Origin: WAPX01 sp964622075
GTDB lineage: Archaea > Halobacteriota > Archaeoglobi > Archaeoglobales > Archaeoglobaceae
Assembly: GCA_964622075.1 (NCBI GenBank)
Contig: CAZUMR010000064.1
Location: forward strand, 1 to 61,959
DNA: 61,959 nt
Direction of reading: 5' to 3'
Notes under the pieces: model-generated
What the model saw: only the letters and a program-made list of their open reading frames with translations
What the model was told of the DNA's origin: nothing
Databases searched by the model: none
Position numbers and translations under genes: made by a program
In this document: one piece after another, positions 40,609-49,970 of the stretch
Position numbering within the stretch: position 1 is the stretch's first letter
Layout of the letters: every line of letters starts with the position of its first letter

Positions 40609-41472
40609 ATGACTGGTAGAGAACTTAATTCGAAAACGATGCTGAACGATAGAGAATTCGCAGAGTACATGCTCTCAAGAGAGCTTGACTGGGCGGATAT
40701 AGTGCTATGCCTTAGAAATCTGCTCAGGTTGAAGTACCTGCCTGTAGCGATAAAGTTTTCATTCACTCTTGATGATCTGGAATCTCTGCTTAAATATAAA
40801 ACGGCAGGAAAGAACTTTACTTTCTGCCAGTATGCTGCCTTTACAAGACAGGAAGGTGTTAAGCTGGCAGGCTTTAAAAGTACGATGGGCTGCACGAATG
40901 CGATGTACGTTTTCAACTGGAAGGACTTTGATGATGAAGAAATTAAGGGACATAGGAAGTATGCGAAAAACGATCAGCAAGCAAGGTTTTTTGCCGAAAC
41001 AAAGCCAAGACTCAGGAAGGGTATGAAGTACTTTGCTCTCTCACCCCTTCATGAAGTTGACTTTCAGCCCGATGTTGTTTACATCGTTTGCGACGTTTTG
41101 CAGGCGTATCACCTCTGTAACGACTACATGGCTGCCTTTAACGTTCATCCCCTCAGACCAAACTTTACCGTCAACTCTGCGGTTTGTGCAGGGGCTGTGT
41201 GGTGTTACAACACGGGAGAACTGAACATTACTCCAATGTGCAGCGGTAGCAAGACGTCCGGGAAAACGGAACAGGGAGAGGTTAATGTTTTTATCCCGGG
41301 GAACAAGATCAGGGCTCTTGTGGAAAGAATGCTCGAAAGAACTGTTGAGTATGGTGGTGTCAGCTTTCCGAGGACCGGTAAAACGTATCCGGGATGCGAT
41401 GTATGCAAACTTTGCCCGATATTCAGACCAAAGGACATCAGAAGTGTAAGGGAAATTGAAGGGCTGCTTTAG
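40609..41472 (+). CDS. DUF169-family protein
   Basis: A cysteine-rich soluble protein of unknown function. The DUF169 features are LPVAIKFS near the start, FCQYAAFTRQ, then CTNAMYVF, ALSPL, CDVLQAYHLC, and SAVCAGAVWCYNTGELN; GCDVCKLCPIF at the C-terminus adds a C-x2-C-x2-C group. About ten Cys in 287 residues suggest metal or iron-sulfur binding. ATG 40609 follows GGGTG at 6 nt. No functional neighbour. Confidence 0.85.
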   Translation: MTGRELNSKTMLNDREFAEYMLSRELDWADIVLCLRNLLRLKYLPVAIKFSFTLDDLESLLKYKTAGKNFTFCQYAAFTRQEGVKLAGFKSTMGCTNAMYVFNWKDFDDEEIKGHRKYAKNDQQARFFAETKPRLRKGMKYFALSPLHEVDFQPDVVYIVCDVLQAYHLCNDYMAAFNVHPLRPNFTVNSAVCAGAVWCYNTGELNITPMCSGSKTSGKTEQGEVNVFIPGNKIRALVERMLERTVEYGGVSFPRTGKTYPGCDVCKLCPIFRPKDIRSVREIEGLL

Positions 41473-41497
41473 ATTTTAGAGTTTTGGAGTCCCAGTC

Positions 41498-41848
41498 TTA
41501 GAATCCCATGAACCTTGCGATGGAGGCAAGGGCGAGGAAAGTGAAAAAGTTTGCAATGGAGCTTATTCCTGCAGCTTTTACGGCGTCGATTTCTCCCACA
41601 AACGATATCACTGCACTCTCAAACAGTATTTCTGGTAGTAGCATTACGAAAAAGAACGATACCGGATCAATGTTCGGATAGGAAAATGCCGCTACCGGTA
41701 TCAGCAGGTATGAAACAATCACGGCAACAGAGACGGCTTTGCAGACCTTGCTTCTGCTGATATCTATGGCTGAGGCAACAACGTATGCAGTCAGAACTTC
41801 GACGACAATCGAAGTAACGAATGATACTGGTATAAGTTTTATCCACAT
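41498..41848 (-). CDS. Small integral membrane protein, unknown function
   Basis: About 116 residues with four hydrophobic segments (about 3-25, 37-55, 62-78, 90-114) and few charges, so nearly all of it is membrane-embedded. No family recognised. ATG 41848 (MWIKLIPVSF) has GGAG 5 nt upstream; in-frame TTG 41872 would add 8 residues. Monocistronic, convergent with the DUF169 gene. Confidence 0.6.
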   Translation of the reverse strand: MWIKLIPVSFVTSIVVEVLTAYVVASAIDISRSKVCKAVSVAVIVSYLLIPVAAFSYPNIDPVSFFFVMLLPEILFESAVISFVGEIDAVKAAGISSIANFFTFLALASIARFMGF

Positions 41849-42036
41849 TTCAACTCCACTTGACACGTCCAACTCTCAACGACCTGTTAATATTAAATTT
41901 TCTAAACTGGATGAAAGTTGTTAACTGAAATATCGTTTTCCTGATAATTCCGGAAAGCAGAGAAGAAAAAGCAGGTTAAAGACAGTAAGCAAATAAAGGC
42001 AAATTCAACGACATAGAATGTCAAAATTAAAATATT

Positions 42037-42783
42037 TTAAATAAATTCGTTTCTCAGAATGCCTATTTTCTCTATCTCCACCTCGACGACATCTCCTCTG
42101 CTAACCCTTCCAACTCCGGCAGGTGTACCTGTTGCAACTATATCTCCTCTTTTCAGGGTCATGATTCCGGATATGAACTCTATCAGATCTCCAACTCCGA
42201 AGATCAGGTTTGATGTGCTTGAATTCTGAACTACATTTCCGTTCAGTCTTGTCTGTATTCTCAGGTTTTCGGGTTTTGAATCGAGCTTTACGGCATACGG
42301 GCCTGCACAGGCAAAAGTATCGAAACTCTTTGCTCTTATCCACTGCCCGTCCTTTCTCTGCAGATCCCTTGCAGTTACATCGTTGAAGCAGCAGTAGCCA
42401 AGAATATAATCCTCAAAATCGCTTGAAGATACGTTTTTGCATTTTTTCGAGATTATAAATGCAAGCTCCCCCTCGTAATCGACTCTGCTCAGTTCTGGAG
42501 GAAGATCCGGGATTACCACTCTATCCTCATGCCCTATAAGTGAGGAAGGTGGTTTGAGAAAGATTACGGGCTCATCCGGTATCTCTATTTTTAACTCTCT
42601 GGCATGGTCAATGTAGTTTAGACCGACGCATACTATTTTCTCAGGTTTTGATGGTGGCAGAAATTTCACGGCGTTTAGCCTGAACTTCAACCCTTCGAAG
42701 TTTAGCTCTCCTTTCTCTCCGTCAACTTCAAAAAATCCCTCGTAAAGTTCACCACAGGCGTAAAATCTGCCGTAAGCTTCCAT
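42037..42783 (-). CDS. Fumarylacetoacetate hydrolase-family protein
   Basis: Likely acts on a beta-keto acid or 2-oxo-hept-enedioate-type substrate, or as oxaloacetate tautomerase/decarboxylase. VGLNYIDHARE, FLKPPSSLIGHED, DYEGELAFII (metal Glu), GYCCFNDVTARDLQ, KSFDTFACAGPY and TGTPAGVGRV are the standard FAH motifs. 248 aa with a short N-terminal lid domain. GGGGGTGA precedes ATG 42783. Substrate cannot be assigned. Confidence 0.9.
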   Translation of the reverse strand: MEAYGRFYACGELYEGFFEVDGEKGELNFEGLKFRLNAVKFLPPSKPEKIVCVGLNYIDHARELKIEIPDEPVIFLKPPSSLIGHEDRVVIPDLPPELSRVDYEGELAFIISKKCKNVSSSDFEDYILGYCCFNDVTARDLQRKDGQWIRAKSFDTFACAGPYAVKLDSKPENLRIQTRLNGNVVQNSSTSNLIFGVGDLIEFISGIMTLKRGDIVATGTPAGVGRVSRGDVVEVEIEKIGILRNEFI

Positions 42784-42796
42784 TATCTCACCCCCT

Positions 42797-43579
42797 TTAC
42801 AAGATCGAATCGGGACTGGGTAAGGATAAATCGGACTCTACTATCGAGCACATGCACACGCTGAGCAGTGAGTATGCGAACGGTATGCCAAAAAGCATGA
42901 GCGGGGGGACTGCTGAGCACAGCAGAACTATCAGTGTGCATAATGCAAAAGCTGAAAATGCTGCCGGGTAGTTTCTTATAGCCACCCTGAATCCTGCTGG
43001 AATGCTGTTCAGTGTGGACTCGTTTCCAACAACCACAATGTATTTGGGCATGACGAGCAGCGGTGCTACAAAGAGGTATGCAAGAGGAGCGACTCTAACA
43101 ATTCCGCTGAACCCTGTTATGTAATATACGAGGTAAAAAGGCATAAAGAATGCAATGACACCAAGACTGCATATGAAATCCACGATAAGAACAGGAATTG
43201 TGTAGACCATACCTTCCTCAAGTGCTCTTCTGAATGAAAAGCTGCCTGAAAGGACAACGTACTTTGAAGCGACTATTAACGATGCACTGAAGTACTCGTA
43301 AACGAAAAGTCCAAAGAGACCAAACAGGAGGAAAACGGCTATGGTCTTTCCAATATTCTTTTTCAATGAGCTCATTACTTCCTTTTCTACATTTTCCACG
43401 TACTTCGTGGCGTTGCTCATGTTTTCTCTGCTCACGTTTGTTATCTTCTGTATCTCCCCGGCAGGCATTGCGGTAAATACTGCGAAAACCATTATAAGGT
43501 ACAGCAGAAAGAGGGAGGCTAGTGGGAAGGCCATGAGCCCTATGTTCTTTACCGTCAGTTTCAGGCTGTCGAGAATCAT
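42797..43579 (-). CDS. Multi-pass membrane protein, unknown function
   Basis: Six or so hydrophobic segments (about 13-40, 80-105, 115-130, 140-165, 170-195, 215-245), with a hydrophilic loop near 45-75 that looks coiled-coil (NVSRENMSNATKYVENVEKEV). Resembles archaeal DUF4013-type membrane proteins, but I cannot confirm this. ATG 43579 is chosen because longer in-frame starts run into the divergent hemD. It appears leaderless. It ends 14 nt before the FAH gene and may share its transcript. Confidence 0.65.
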   Translation of the reverse strand: MILDSLKLTVKNIGLMAFPLASLFLLYLIMVFAVFTAMPAGEIQKITNVSRENMSNATKYVENVEKEVMSSLKKNIGKTIAVFLLFGLFGLFVYEYFSASLIVASKYVVLSGSFSFRRALEEGMVYTIPVLIVDFICSLGVIAFFMPFYLVYYITGFSGIVRVAPLAYLFVAPLLVMPKYIVVVGNESTLNSIPAGFRVAIRNYPAAFSAFALCTLIVLLCSAVPPLMLFGIPFAYSLLSVCMCSIVESDLSLPSPDSIL

Positions 43580-43633
43580 GAGGATTTGCACTGTTTGCGG
43601 GATTAAAACGTTTAGCCTGTGGAAGGTGGTGGC

Positions 43634-44368
43634 ATGACGAAAGTTGCCTTCTTCAGACCCGAAAACAGAGCTGGAGATCTGAAAAAGTTTGAAGAGTGTT
43701 TTGAGGTTATACATGTACCCTTCATAAAGATCTCTGAGAGGCAATCTGAAGTTGAAAGGTTCAGTATGGCTGAATTCGAATCAGCGGTTGTTACGAGTGT
43801 AACAGCAGTTGAAATTCTTGAGAAGCATGGGCTGATAGACAAGCTCAGAGGTAAAAAGGTAGTTGCAATTGGAAATAAAACGGCAGAAAAGCTGAGGGAA
43901 ATGGGTATAGAGTGCGAAATACCGGAAAAGTTTGACTCCGAGAGTGTTGTCAGAGAGTTCAGGGGAAAGCTCAGTGGCAGGGTCGCTTTACTGAGGAGCG
44001 ATAAGGGCGATCCTGTTCTGCTTGAAGTTGGCGATTCTGACGAGTTCAGGCTTTACAGCATAGATTTCTCTCACGGCGAAGAACAGAAAAAGGTAATTGA
44101 AGAAATTGCCAGTGGTAATGTTGATTGCGTGGTGTTTTCGAGCAGGATGATGGCAAGGAGCTTTATTGAGATGTGCAGAAAACTTGGGCTGGATGTGAGG
44201 GAAGTGCTCAGCAGGTGTGTGGTTGTGGCAATAGGGCCGCCTACAAGGAGAGAGCTTGAGAAGCATGGAATTAAGTGTGTAATGCCCGAGGAATATACGT
44301 TTGATGGAGTTTACAGGCTGCTGAAGTCGGAGCTGCTGGAAGCTGCTAAGATCAATGAAGGTAATTGA
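43634..44368 (+). CDS. hemD: Uroporphyrinogen-III synthase
   Basis: Closes and inverts ring D in tetrapyrrole synthesis. The sequence is poorly conserved, as is usual for HemD, but has the two-domain pattern: AVVTSVTAVEIL, VVAIGNKTAEKLREMGI, VALLRSDKGD, DCVVFSSRMMARSFIE and VVAIGPPTRRELEKHGI. 244 aa. ATG 43634 follows GGTGG; in-frame GTG 43619 is less likely. Other heme genes are not in the window. Confidence 0.85.
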   Translation: MTKVAFFRPENRAGDLKKFEECFEVIHVPFIKISERQSEVERFSMAEFESAVVTSVTAVEILEKHGLIDKLRGKKVVAIGNKTAEKLREMGIECEIPEKFDSESVVREFRGKLSGRVALLRSDKGDPVLLEVGDSDEFRLYSIDFSHGEEQKKVIEEIASGNVDCVVFSSRMMARSFIEMCRKLGLDVREVLSRCVVVAIGPPTRRELEKHGIKCVMPEEYTFDGVYRLLKSELLEAAKINEGN

Positions 44369-44415
44369 TAAATGAAACAGATAAAAACAAAATAAAAACA
44401 TAAAAATCCATAAAA

Positions 44416-46140
44416 ATGAGGTCGGGAGTCAGGAAGATCAGGCTTGAAGGAGATGCCAGACAGATATACAGGAAAATTGTGAGGGAGATAGAGAGCAGAC
44501 TCAGCATAGGGAAGAGCAGGGTATCTCTGCTGAAACTGAGAGATGAAAGGGGAATTCTGGGATTTCAGAACTGGCTGAAATCCCTCCCGTATATTTCGGG
44601 TCGTTCTCCGCTAAGTGAGCCGGAACTCTCTGTAAGGGCTGATGGGAGGGCAGTTTACGTTGAAAGGGAGTTTGGAGAGAGGTGGGGCGATAAGCTCAGA
44701 AATCTCGGTTTTATAGTTGAAACGGACGAACGTGGTTTGAGTGTTTCGATTTCCGGCTTTCCTGTCAGAATTGACTCTTCGAACGAGGTGGAGGAATACC
44801 TGAACTCCGGAAACGATTTCGGTGTTTTGAGTGTTCTCTGTCCTGAGAAGGTTGTGGAGAAGGTAATTGAGGAAAAGAACAGACTTCTATCAGTGGCCAG
44901 AATGCTTGAAAAAGCTGGGAAAGATGCTGAAGCAATAAAATTCATCGTATCTGAGGCTGAGAAAGCAGAGGAATACTTCAATAGGCTTGGAGAAGTGGAG
45001 ATGATTGAAGAACTTGTGGCTGGAGAGCTGCTGCGATTAAACGAGAGAATAGAGCAGAAAGTTTCTGACTTTGAAGTGACGATAAGGGGAAAAAACATAC
45101 TTGACGTGATGAGAGGCGACGTTTCAGGTATAGGGCTTGAGGAGGTTGAGAACTTCATAGCCGAGCAGGTTATGGAAAGTGAGGAAAAACTTGAAAAAAT
45201 GACAGGGGTTGATTTTACCGGTCTTTTTTACCCGAAATATCCTGTTGAAGTCGATGAGAAGAGGCTTGAGAGAATAGTTGAGGAGGCGGAAAGGGAGGCG
45301 AAGCTTGAGCTGTACGAGAGGTGCAAATCTGTTGCCCGTGCCATTACCGGGAGAATTGATGACGTTATGGCAGAAATCGAGCTTGCCAGAGATGTGGAAT
45401 TTTCGAGCGTTGTGCGTGAGCTTGGCAATACATTTCCGCTGATAACAACCTATACATGTTTCGTTAGGGGAAGACACCTTTTCATTGAAAATCCCCAGCC
45501 AGTTACCTACAGCGTTGGAGACTCCGGAATAGCAAAGGGGAGAATAGTAATCCTGACAGGAGCGAATAGCGGTGGTAAAACTTCACTGCTGGAACTTGTA
45601 GCACAGATTCAGATAATGGGACAGATTGGCCTTCCCGTTAATGCTGAGAAGGCCTGGATAAGGGTTTTTGATGGTATATACTTTTTCAGAAAGAAAAAAG
45701 GCGTTGCTGGTGCCGGTGCATTTGAGAGTGCTGTGAGGAGTTTTGTGAAGGCAGTTTCATCGGACGGGGTAAACCTGATACTGATAGACGAGTTCGAGGC
45801 AATAACTGAGCCGGGAGCTGCAGTTTCTATAATCGCCGAGCTTCTCAGGATTGCGTACGAAAAAGGCCATTACGTCGTTATAGTCAGTCATCTGGGCAGG
45901 GAGCTGAAGGAGAAACTGCCCTTTGCAAGGGTTGATGGAATCGAGGCAAAAGGTCTTGATGAGAACTTCAACCTGATAGTGGACAGACAGCCCGTGTTTG
46001 GCAGGCTTGGTAGAAGCACACCTGAGCTTATAATTGAAAAAATGTACAGAAAAGCCAGAAACAGGGAGGAGAAGACAATTTTCGAGAGAATACTTGACAG
46101 CATGAATGATGAGGCAGATAAAGCAAGCAGAGATGGTTAA
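44416..46140 (+). CDS. MutS-family ATPase without mismatch-recognition domain
   Basis: DNA-interacting ABC-type ATPase related to MutS. The C-terminal ATPase domain has Walker A GANSGGKTS (382-390), GLPVNAEKAWI, FESAVRSF (signature region), Walker B LILIDEFEA and HLGRELKEKLP. Residues about 140-330 form the lever and clamp helices with coiled-coil character. The N-terminal mismatch-binding domain of MutS and the Smr domain of MutS2 are both missing. There is no mutL nearby. The 10-bp unit CATAAAAAT(C/G) is duplicated across the ATG. Role possibly in recombination or ribosome rescue, as proposed for MutS2-type proteins. Confidence 0.85.
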   Translation: MRSGVRKIRLEGDARQIYRKIVREIESRLSIGKSRVSLLKLRDERGILGFQNWLKSLPYISGRSPLSEPELSVRADGRAVYVEREFGERWGDKLRNLGFIVETDERGLSVSISGFPVRIDSSNEVEEYLNSGNDFGVLSVLCPEKVVEKVIEEKNRLLSVARMLEKAGKDAEAIKFIVSEAEKAEEYFNRLGEVEMIEELVAGELLRLNERIEQKVSDFEVTIRGKNILDVMRGDVSGIGLEEVENFIAEQVMESEEKLEKMTGVDFTGLFYPKYPVEVDEKRLERIVEEAEREAKLELYERCKSVARAITGRIDDVMAEIELARDVEFSSVVRELGNTFPLITTYTCFVRGRHLFIENPQPVTYSVGDSGIAKGRIVILTGANSGGKTSLLELVAQIQIMGQIGLPVNAEKAWIRVFDGIYFFRKKKGVAGAGAFESAVRSFVKAVSSDGVNLILIDEFEAITEPGAAVSIIAELLRIAYEKGHYVVIVSHLGRELKEKLPFARVDGIEAKGLDENFNLIVDRQPVFGRLGRSTPELIIEKMYRKARNREEKTIFERILDSMNDEADKASRDG

Positions 46141-46151
46141 GGTGTGTGAAC

Positions 46152-46182
46152 ATTACACGTCAAATTACACGTTACACGTCAA
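46152..46182. repeat. Interleaved direct repeats of TTACACGT
   Basis: ATTACACGTCAA (46152-46163), ATTACACGT (46164-46172) and TTACACGTCAA (46172-46182) follow one another in the gap between the MutS-family stop and the convergent gltB3 stop. Confidence 0.7.
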
Positions 46183-46227
46183 CATCCAGAACAAAAACGT
46201 AAAACCAAAAACAAAAACAAAAAACAA

Positions 46228-47076
46228 TCAGTACGCGTAAATCCTTCCGTACGGTCTTTTGCTCACGGGCACAAGTTTTGTAAACTTCCCGCCCATGATC
46301 TCATCAACTTCCAGCTTTTCGTCAATTCCCTTACCTCTGAAGTACTTCAGGTAATCTTTTACAAGTTCCTCAACCTTCCTGTAGTCCTCTTCCTCCATTT
46401 CGACTATTCCCACTTCCTTTCCAAACTGGTACGGTTCAACCTTTCCCCTTATGTATATCACTCCACCATGCATTCCCGTTCCTATGTAGTTTGCTTTGTG
46501 CTTTTCACCCTTTAACCCGAGTAGCAACACGACTCCTCCTGCCATGTACTCTCCAAGAAAATCCTGAGATGTGCCGCCCACGACAAGGACTGGCACCTTT
46601 TCCCTGTACTCCTTCATGTGAATGGCTGTCCTGTATCCTACATCATCTCTTATGAAAACTCTACCCCCTCTCATGGACATGGCAACAACGTCTCCAGCTC
46701 TCCCCTCAACGACGATCTCTCCCTCGTTCATGGTATTGCCCACGCCATCCTGAGCGTTTCCGTGCACTATTATCCTGTGTCCGTTCATGAACATTCCGAG
46801 GTCATTTCCCGGAACTCCGAATATCTCTATTTCTACCTTCTTTCCGGGGAAGTAAAGTCTCGTACCGATGTAACGCTGTCCACACACGTTCTTCACGATT
46901 ATCTTTTCCGCCCCCTTCTCCACGCACAGCCTTATCAGGTCGTTCAGCTCCTTGTGTGTCAGACCTCTTGCATCAATCTTGGCAATCCTACCCTCGAAGT
47001 TTACGGCATCGACAATTTCGTCAATCTTTCTTGCCCAATCCATAAACGGGTCTCTAAGCCTTGCCAAGGCTATCAC
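46228..47076 (-). CDS. Glutamate synthase, GXGXG domain subunit (GltB3)
   Basis: The right-handed beta-helix part of glutamate synthase, a separate polypeptide in archaea. GQRYIGTRL, then repeated G-x-G turns such as GNDLGMFMNGHRIIVHGNAQDGVGNTMN and YIGTGMHGGVIYIRG, are typical. GTG 47076 overlaps the previous stop (GTGA); ATG 47043 is an alternative. Third gene of gltB1-gltB2-gltB3, which together replace the single bacterial alpha subunit. Confidence 0.92.
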   Translation of the reverse strand: MIALARLRDPFMDWARKIDEIVDAVNFEGRIAKIDARGLTHKELNDLIRLCVEKGAEKIIVKNVCGQRYIGTRLYFPGKKVEIEIFGVPGNDLGMFMNGHRIIVHGNAQDGVGNTMNEGEIVVEGRAGDVVAMSMRGGRVFIRDDVGYRTAIHMKEYREKVPVLVVGGTSQDFLGEYMAGGVVLLLGLKGEKHKANYIGTGMHGGVIYIRGKVEPYQFGKEVGIVEMEEEDYRKVEELVKDYLKYFRGKGIDEKLEVDEIMGGKFTKLVPVSKRPYGRIYAY

Positions 47077-48596
47077 TCCCCAGCACCCTTTATGCCAAGA
47101 ACCTTGAGCTCCCACTCCTCAAGTCCAATACCTCTCAGGTGGTCTCTGTTTCCTCTCAGGCTCTCTATTGCGTTTATACCCATTCCACCAAGTACGTCCT
47201 TTATCTCAAGGCTCCACGCTCTAAGCAGGTTGTACGCTCTCTCCGCCCCCACCTTCGGATTCAGCCTCTTCGATAACTCCGGATCCTGCGTACAGATTCC
47301 CCATGCACACTTTCCTGTATGGCAGCGCTGGCACATCGTGCATCCAAGGGCAATCAGAGCTGCAGTACCTATGTAAACTGCATCGGCTCCAAGAGCTATT
47401 GCCTTGACAACATCAGCTGCACACCTGATTCCACCGCCCACAATTATTGAGCACTTGTTTCTTATTCCCTCCTCCCTGAGCCTTTGATCAACTGCTGCAA
47501 GAGCGAGCTCTACAGGAATTCCCACGTGCTCCCTCATTATCTTCGGCGTAGCACCGGTTCCACCTCTGAAACCGTCTATGGCTATTATGTCCGCTCCAGC
47601 TCTCACCATACCGCTTGCTATTGCCGCCACATTGTGCACAGCTGCAATCTTTACGCATACGGGCTTTTCATAGTTCGTAACCTCTTTGAGAGCGTATATG
47701 AGCATGGAAAGATCCTCTATTGAATAGATGTCGTGGTGTGGTGCGGGAGATATCGCATCTGTCCCCTCCGGAATCATTCTTGTGGAAGATATTGTTGCCG
47801 TAACCTTCTCTCCCGGCAAATGGCCTCCAATTCCCGGCTTCGCTCCCTGACCTATCTTTATCTCTATAGCAGCAGAGTAGTTGAAGTACTCGGGATCAAC
47901 TCCAAAACGACCGCTCGCACACTGCACTATTGCACAGTCCTTGAACTCCTCTCTCATGTCCTTTGGCATTCCGCCCTCTCCTGTGTTGAATAAAGTCCCG
48001 TACCTCTTGGCAGCCATGGCAAGGCTCTTGAACGCGTTGTAACTTATTGCTCCATAGCTCATTCCTGCGAAGAGTATCGGAGTCTCTATCATCAGGTTTG
48101 GATGCAGTTCAGTCTTTATCTCAACATCTCCATTCTCGTCAAGCTCAATCTCAAGCCTGTCCGGCTTTCTTCCAAGAAAAGTCCTGAGCTCCATTGGCTC
48201 TCTAAGCGGATCTATTGATGGATTCGTCACCTGAGAGGCGTTTAGCAGGATGTGATCCCAGTAAACTTTTGCCTTCCTTGCACTTCCACAGCTTGTAAGG
48301 ATTATACCTCCGGTTTCAGCCTGCTTTTTAATATCCCTGATGTACTCCTCATGCCAGTAATCGTTGGGTCTGTAATGCCCCGGGTATGGAATTACCTTTA
48401 TTGCATTCTTTGGGCAGTAAACAACGCACCTCTGACATCCAACACACAGCTCCTCTCTTGAATAAACTCTCCCGGTCTCCTCATCGTAGTAGTGGACACC
48501 AAACGGGCACTGCTTCACACAGACCTTACAGTTGTCACACCTCTCAGTATCTCTCTCAACCATGAATTCGGGAAGCAGATGGGACTTCATCTTCAT
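47073..48596 (-). CDS. Glutamate synthase, FMN-binding domain subunit (GltB2)
   Basis: Converts 2-oxoglutarate plus ammonia to glutamate on FMN. Residues 15-70 carry two 4Fe-4S motifs (CDNCKVCVKQCP, CVGCQRCVVYCP), absent from the bacterial alpha subunit. The barrel follows: MSYGAISYNAFKSLA, GEGGM, QGAKPGIGGHLPG, ISPAPHHDIYS, DGFRGGTGA and GGGIRCAADVVKA. CTMCQRCHTGKCAWGI supplies the Cys cluster. 507 aa. ATGA overlap with gltB1 and GTGA overlap with gltB3. No gltD-type beta subunit is nearby, so the electron donor (perhaps ferredoxin) is open. Confidence 0.95.
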   Translation of the reverse strand: MKMKSHLLPEFMVERDTERCDNCKVCVKQCPFGVHYYDEETGRVYSREELCVGCQRCVVYCPKNAIKVIPYPGHYRPNDYWHEEYIRDIKKQAETGGIILTSCGSARKAKVYWDHILLNASQVTNPSIDPLREPMELRTFLGRKPDRLEIELDENGDVEIKTELHPNLMIETPILFAGMSYGAISYNAFKSLAMAAKRYGTLFNTGEGGMPKDMREEFKDCAIVQCASGRFGVDPEYFNYSAAIEIKIGQGAKPGIGGHLPGEKVTATISSTRMIPEGTDAISPAPHHDIYSIEDLSMLIYALKEVTNYEKPVCVKIAAVHNVAAIASGMVRAGADIIAIDGFRGGTGATPKIMREHVGIPVELALAAVDQRLREEGIRNKCSIIVGGGIRCAADVVKAIALGADAVYIGTAALIALGCTMCQRCHTGKCAWGICTQDPELSKRLNPKVGAERAYNLLRAWSLEIKDVLGGMGINAIESLRGNRDHLRGIGLEEWELKVLGIKGAGE

Positions 48597-49720
48597 TCGA
48601 CCACCCTCTTTTCAACACTGTTCAATCTTCCAATAATGGGCTCTCCGCCGTGAGGAGTCCATACCCTGTCAAGATTTGGACATACAGCTCTTATAGCTGC
48701 TTCCTCTGATGAGACGAATAGCATATCTCCCTTCTCTCCTGCAGTTATTGGCCTGAGCCTTATTCTGTCGGTGAGACCAATCATCTCCCCGTGGTGAGCT
48801 ATTATCACCGTGAAAGGCCCATTTATGAGCAGAGGAGCGTAAACCATTCTGAGAGTTGTGTAAAACTTTCTCTTCTTCTCATCCATCCTGTCTATCTGAT
48901 CCCACATTGGTGGGGCGAATATCTTCGCCACAACCTCTATCGGCAAACCCTGCTTTCTCATCAGCAGATCAACGGCGTAAGCTATGACTTCCGTGTCTGT
49001 GTAGAGAGTGCAGTAGTATCCGTGCATTTCAAGAAATCTCCTGTTCGTGCCGTAGGAACTAATCTCTCCATTGTGTACAACTGTCCAGTCGAGTATGCAG
49101 AATGGATGAGCTCCTCCCCACCATCCGGGTGTGTTGGTTGGAAATCTGCTGTGGGCAGTCCATATGTAGCCCTTGTACTCACTCTCAAGCATGAAGAAAT
49201 CGGCTATTTCCTCCGGAAATCCAACACCCTTGAAAACGCCCATGTTCTTTCCAGAGGAGAAAACGTAGGCGTTGTCTATGCACGTGTTGATGTACATCAC
49301 CTTCTTCACAACGTAGTCGTCGTCGCTCAGCTTCTTGTCTTCTCCCTTCTTCTGTGGCATTACGAAGTATCTCCAGAAAAGGGGCGGGTCAGAAACGTTT
49401 GCTTCTTCATTTGTCGGTATCTCCTCATCGTGCACGACATCGAAATTCCTGTGAAGGAATTCGTCAACTTCCTGCTTTAAATCGGGATCGTCTTCCTGAA
49501 ACATCACGTGAAGGGCGTAGTAATCTTTGTATTTGGGATATATCCCGTAAACGGCAAAACCACCTCCAAGACCGTTGCCCCTAACCCTCATGTTCTTCAT
49601 GGCCTCTATTATCATTTTTCCGTCAAATCTACGGCCGCTCCTATCCATGACACCAAAAACGGCGCAGGCCTGGATTTCTTTGGTAACTCTACCGTCTGTA
49701 ACACTGACACGATTTATCAT
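48593..49720 (-). CDS. Glutamate synthase, glutaminase domain subunit (GltB1)
   Basis: Class II glutamine amidotransferase that releases ammonia for GltB2. AHSRFPTNTPGWWGGAHPF and VVHNGEISSYGTNRR are the Gln-binding motifs. The nucleophile appears to be Cys19 in QACAVFGVMD rather than residue 2, so an 18-residue propeptide should be removed for activity, as in some other Ntn amidotransferases. 375 aa, slightly extended by a central Lys/Asp segment. Leads the operon from a TATA box at 49749-49757. Confidence 0.93.
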   Translation of the reverse strand: MINRVSVTDGRVTKEIQACAVFGVMDRSGRRFDGKMIIEAMKNMRVRGNGLGGGFAVYGIYPKYKDYYALHVMFQEDDPDLKQEVDEFLHRNFDVVHDEEIPTNEEANVSDPPLFWRYFVMPQKKGEDKKLSDDDYVVKKVMYINTCIDNAYVFSSGKNMGVFKGVGFPEEIADFFMLESEYKGYIWTAHSRFPTNTPGWWGGAHPFCILDWTVVHNGEISSYGTNRRFLEMHGYYCTLYTDTEVIAYAVDLLMRKQGLPIEVVAKIFAPPMWDQIDRMDEKKRKFYTTLRMVYAPLLINGPFTVIIAHHGEMIGLTDRIRLRPITAGEKGDMLFVSSEEAAIRAVCPNLDRVWTPHGGEPIIGRLNSVEKRVVE

Positions 49721-49748
49721 GGAATCACCAGCTCAGGATGGCATCATC

Positions 49749-49757
49749 TTTATAAAT
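49749..49757 (-). promoter_or_regulatory. TATA box of the gltB operon
   Basis: On the minus strand ATTTATAAA lies about 32 nt upstream of the gltB1 ATG at 49720. Confidence 0.5.
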
Positions 49758-49798
49758 ATCTTTTCCTATGTGCTTTCTCCTCCTTCTTTTTCCCAAAT

Positions 49799-49858
49799 TC
49801 TCAATAAAACGGGTTTCTCCTCGAAATTTTTGCATTGTTACTTCCGATTTTATTGAGA
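49799..49858. promoter_or_regulatory. 11-bp perfect inverted repeat upstream of gltB
   Basis: TCTCAATAAAA (49799-49809) and TTTTATTGAGA (49848-49858) are exact inverted copies 38 bp apart, about 42 bp upstream of the gltB TATA box. They could be two half-sites of a nitrogen regulator or the stem of a small RNA. Nearby, GGAATGTTACAA occurs twice (49897-49908, 49913-49924). Confidence 0.5.
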
Positions 49859-49970
49859 TTTTTGGTCTGCACTCCTGCACAATTACAGCTGTTACGGGAA
49901 TGTTACAAGACAGGAATGTTACAAAATCAAAAACCGTAAAACGTTTTTATTGACGTGCAAACCGGTGAGC

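Noticed and set aside
43580..43744. Longer form of the 42797 membrane protein overlapping hemD
   Set aside because: It would run antisense through the hemD start. A leaderless ATG at 43579 explains the gene better.
46618..47376. Open frame antisense to gltB3/gltB2
   Set aside because: Shadow of conserved coding sequence; Ser/His-rich product without family features.
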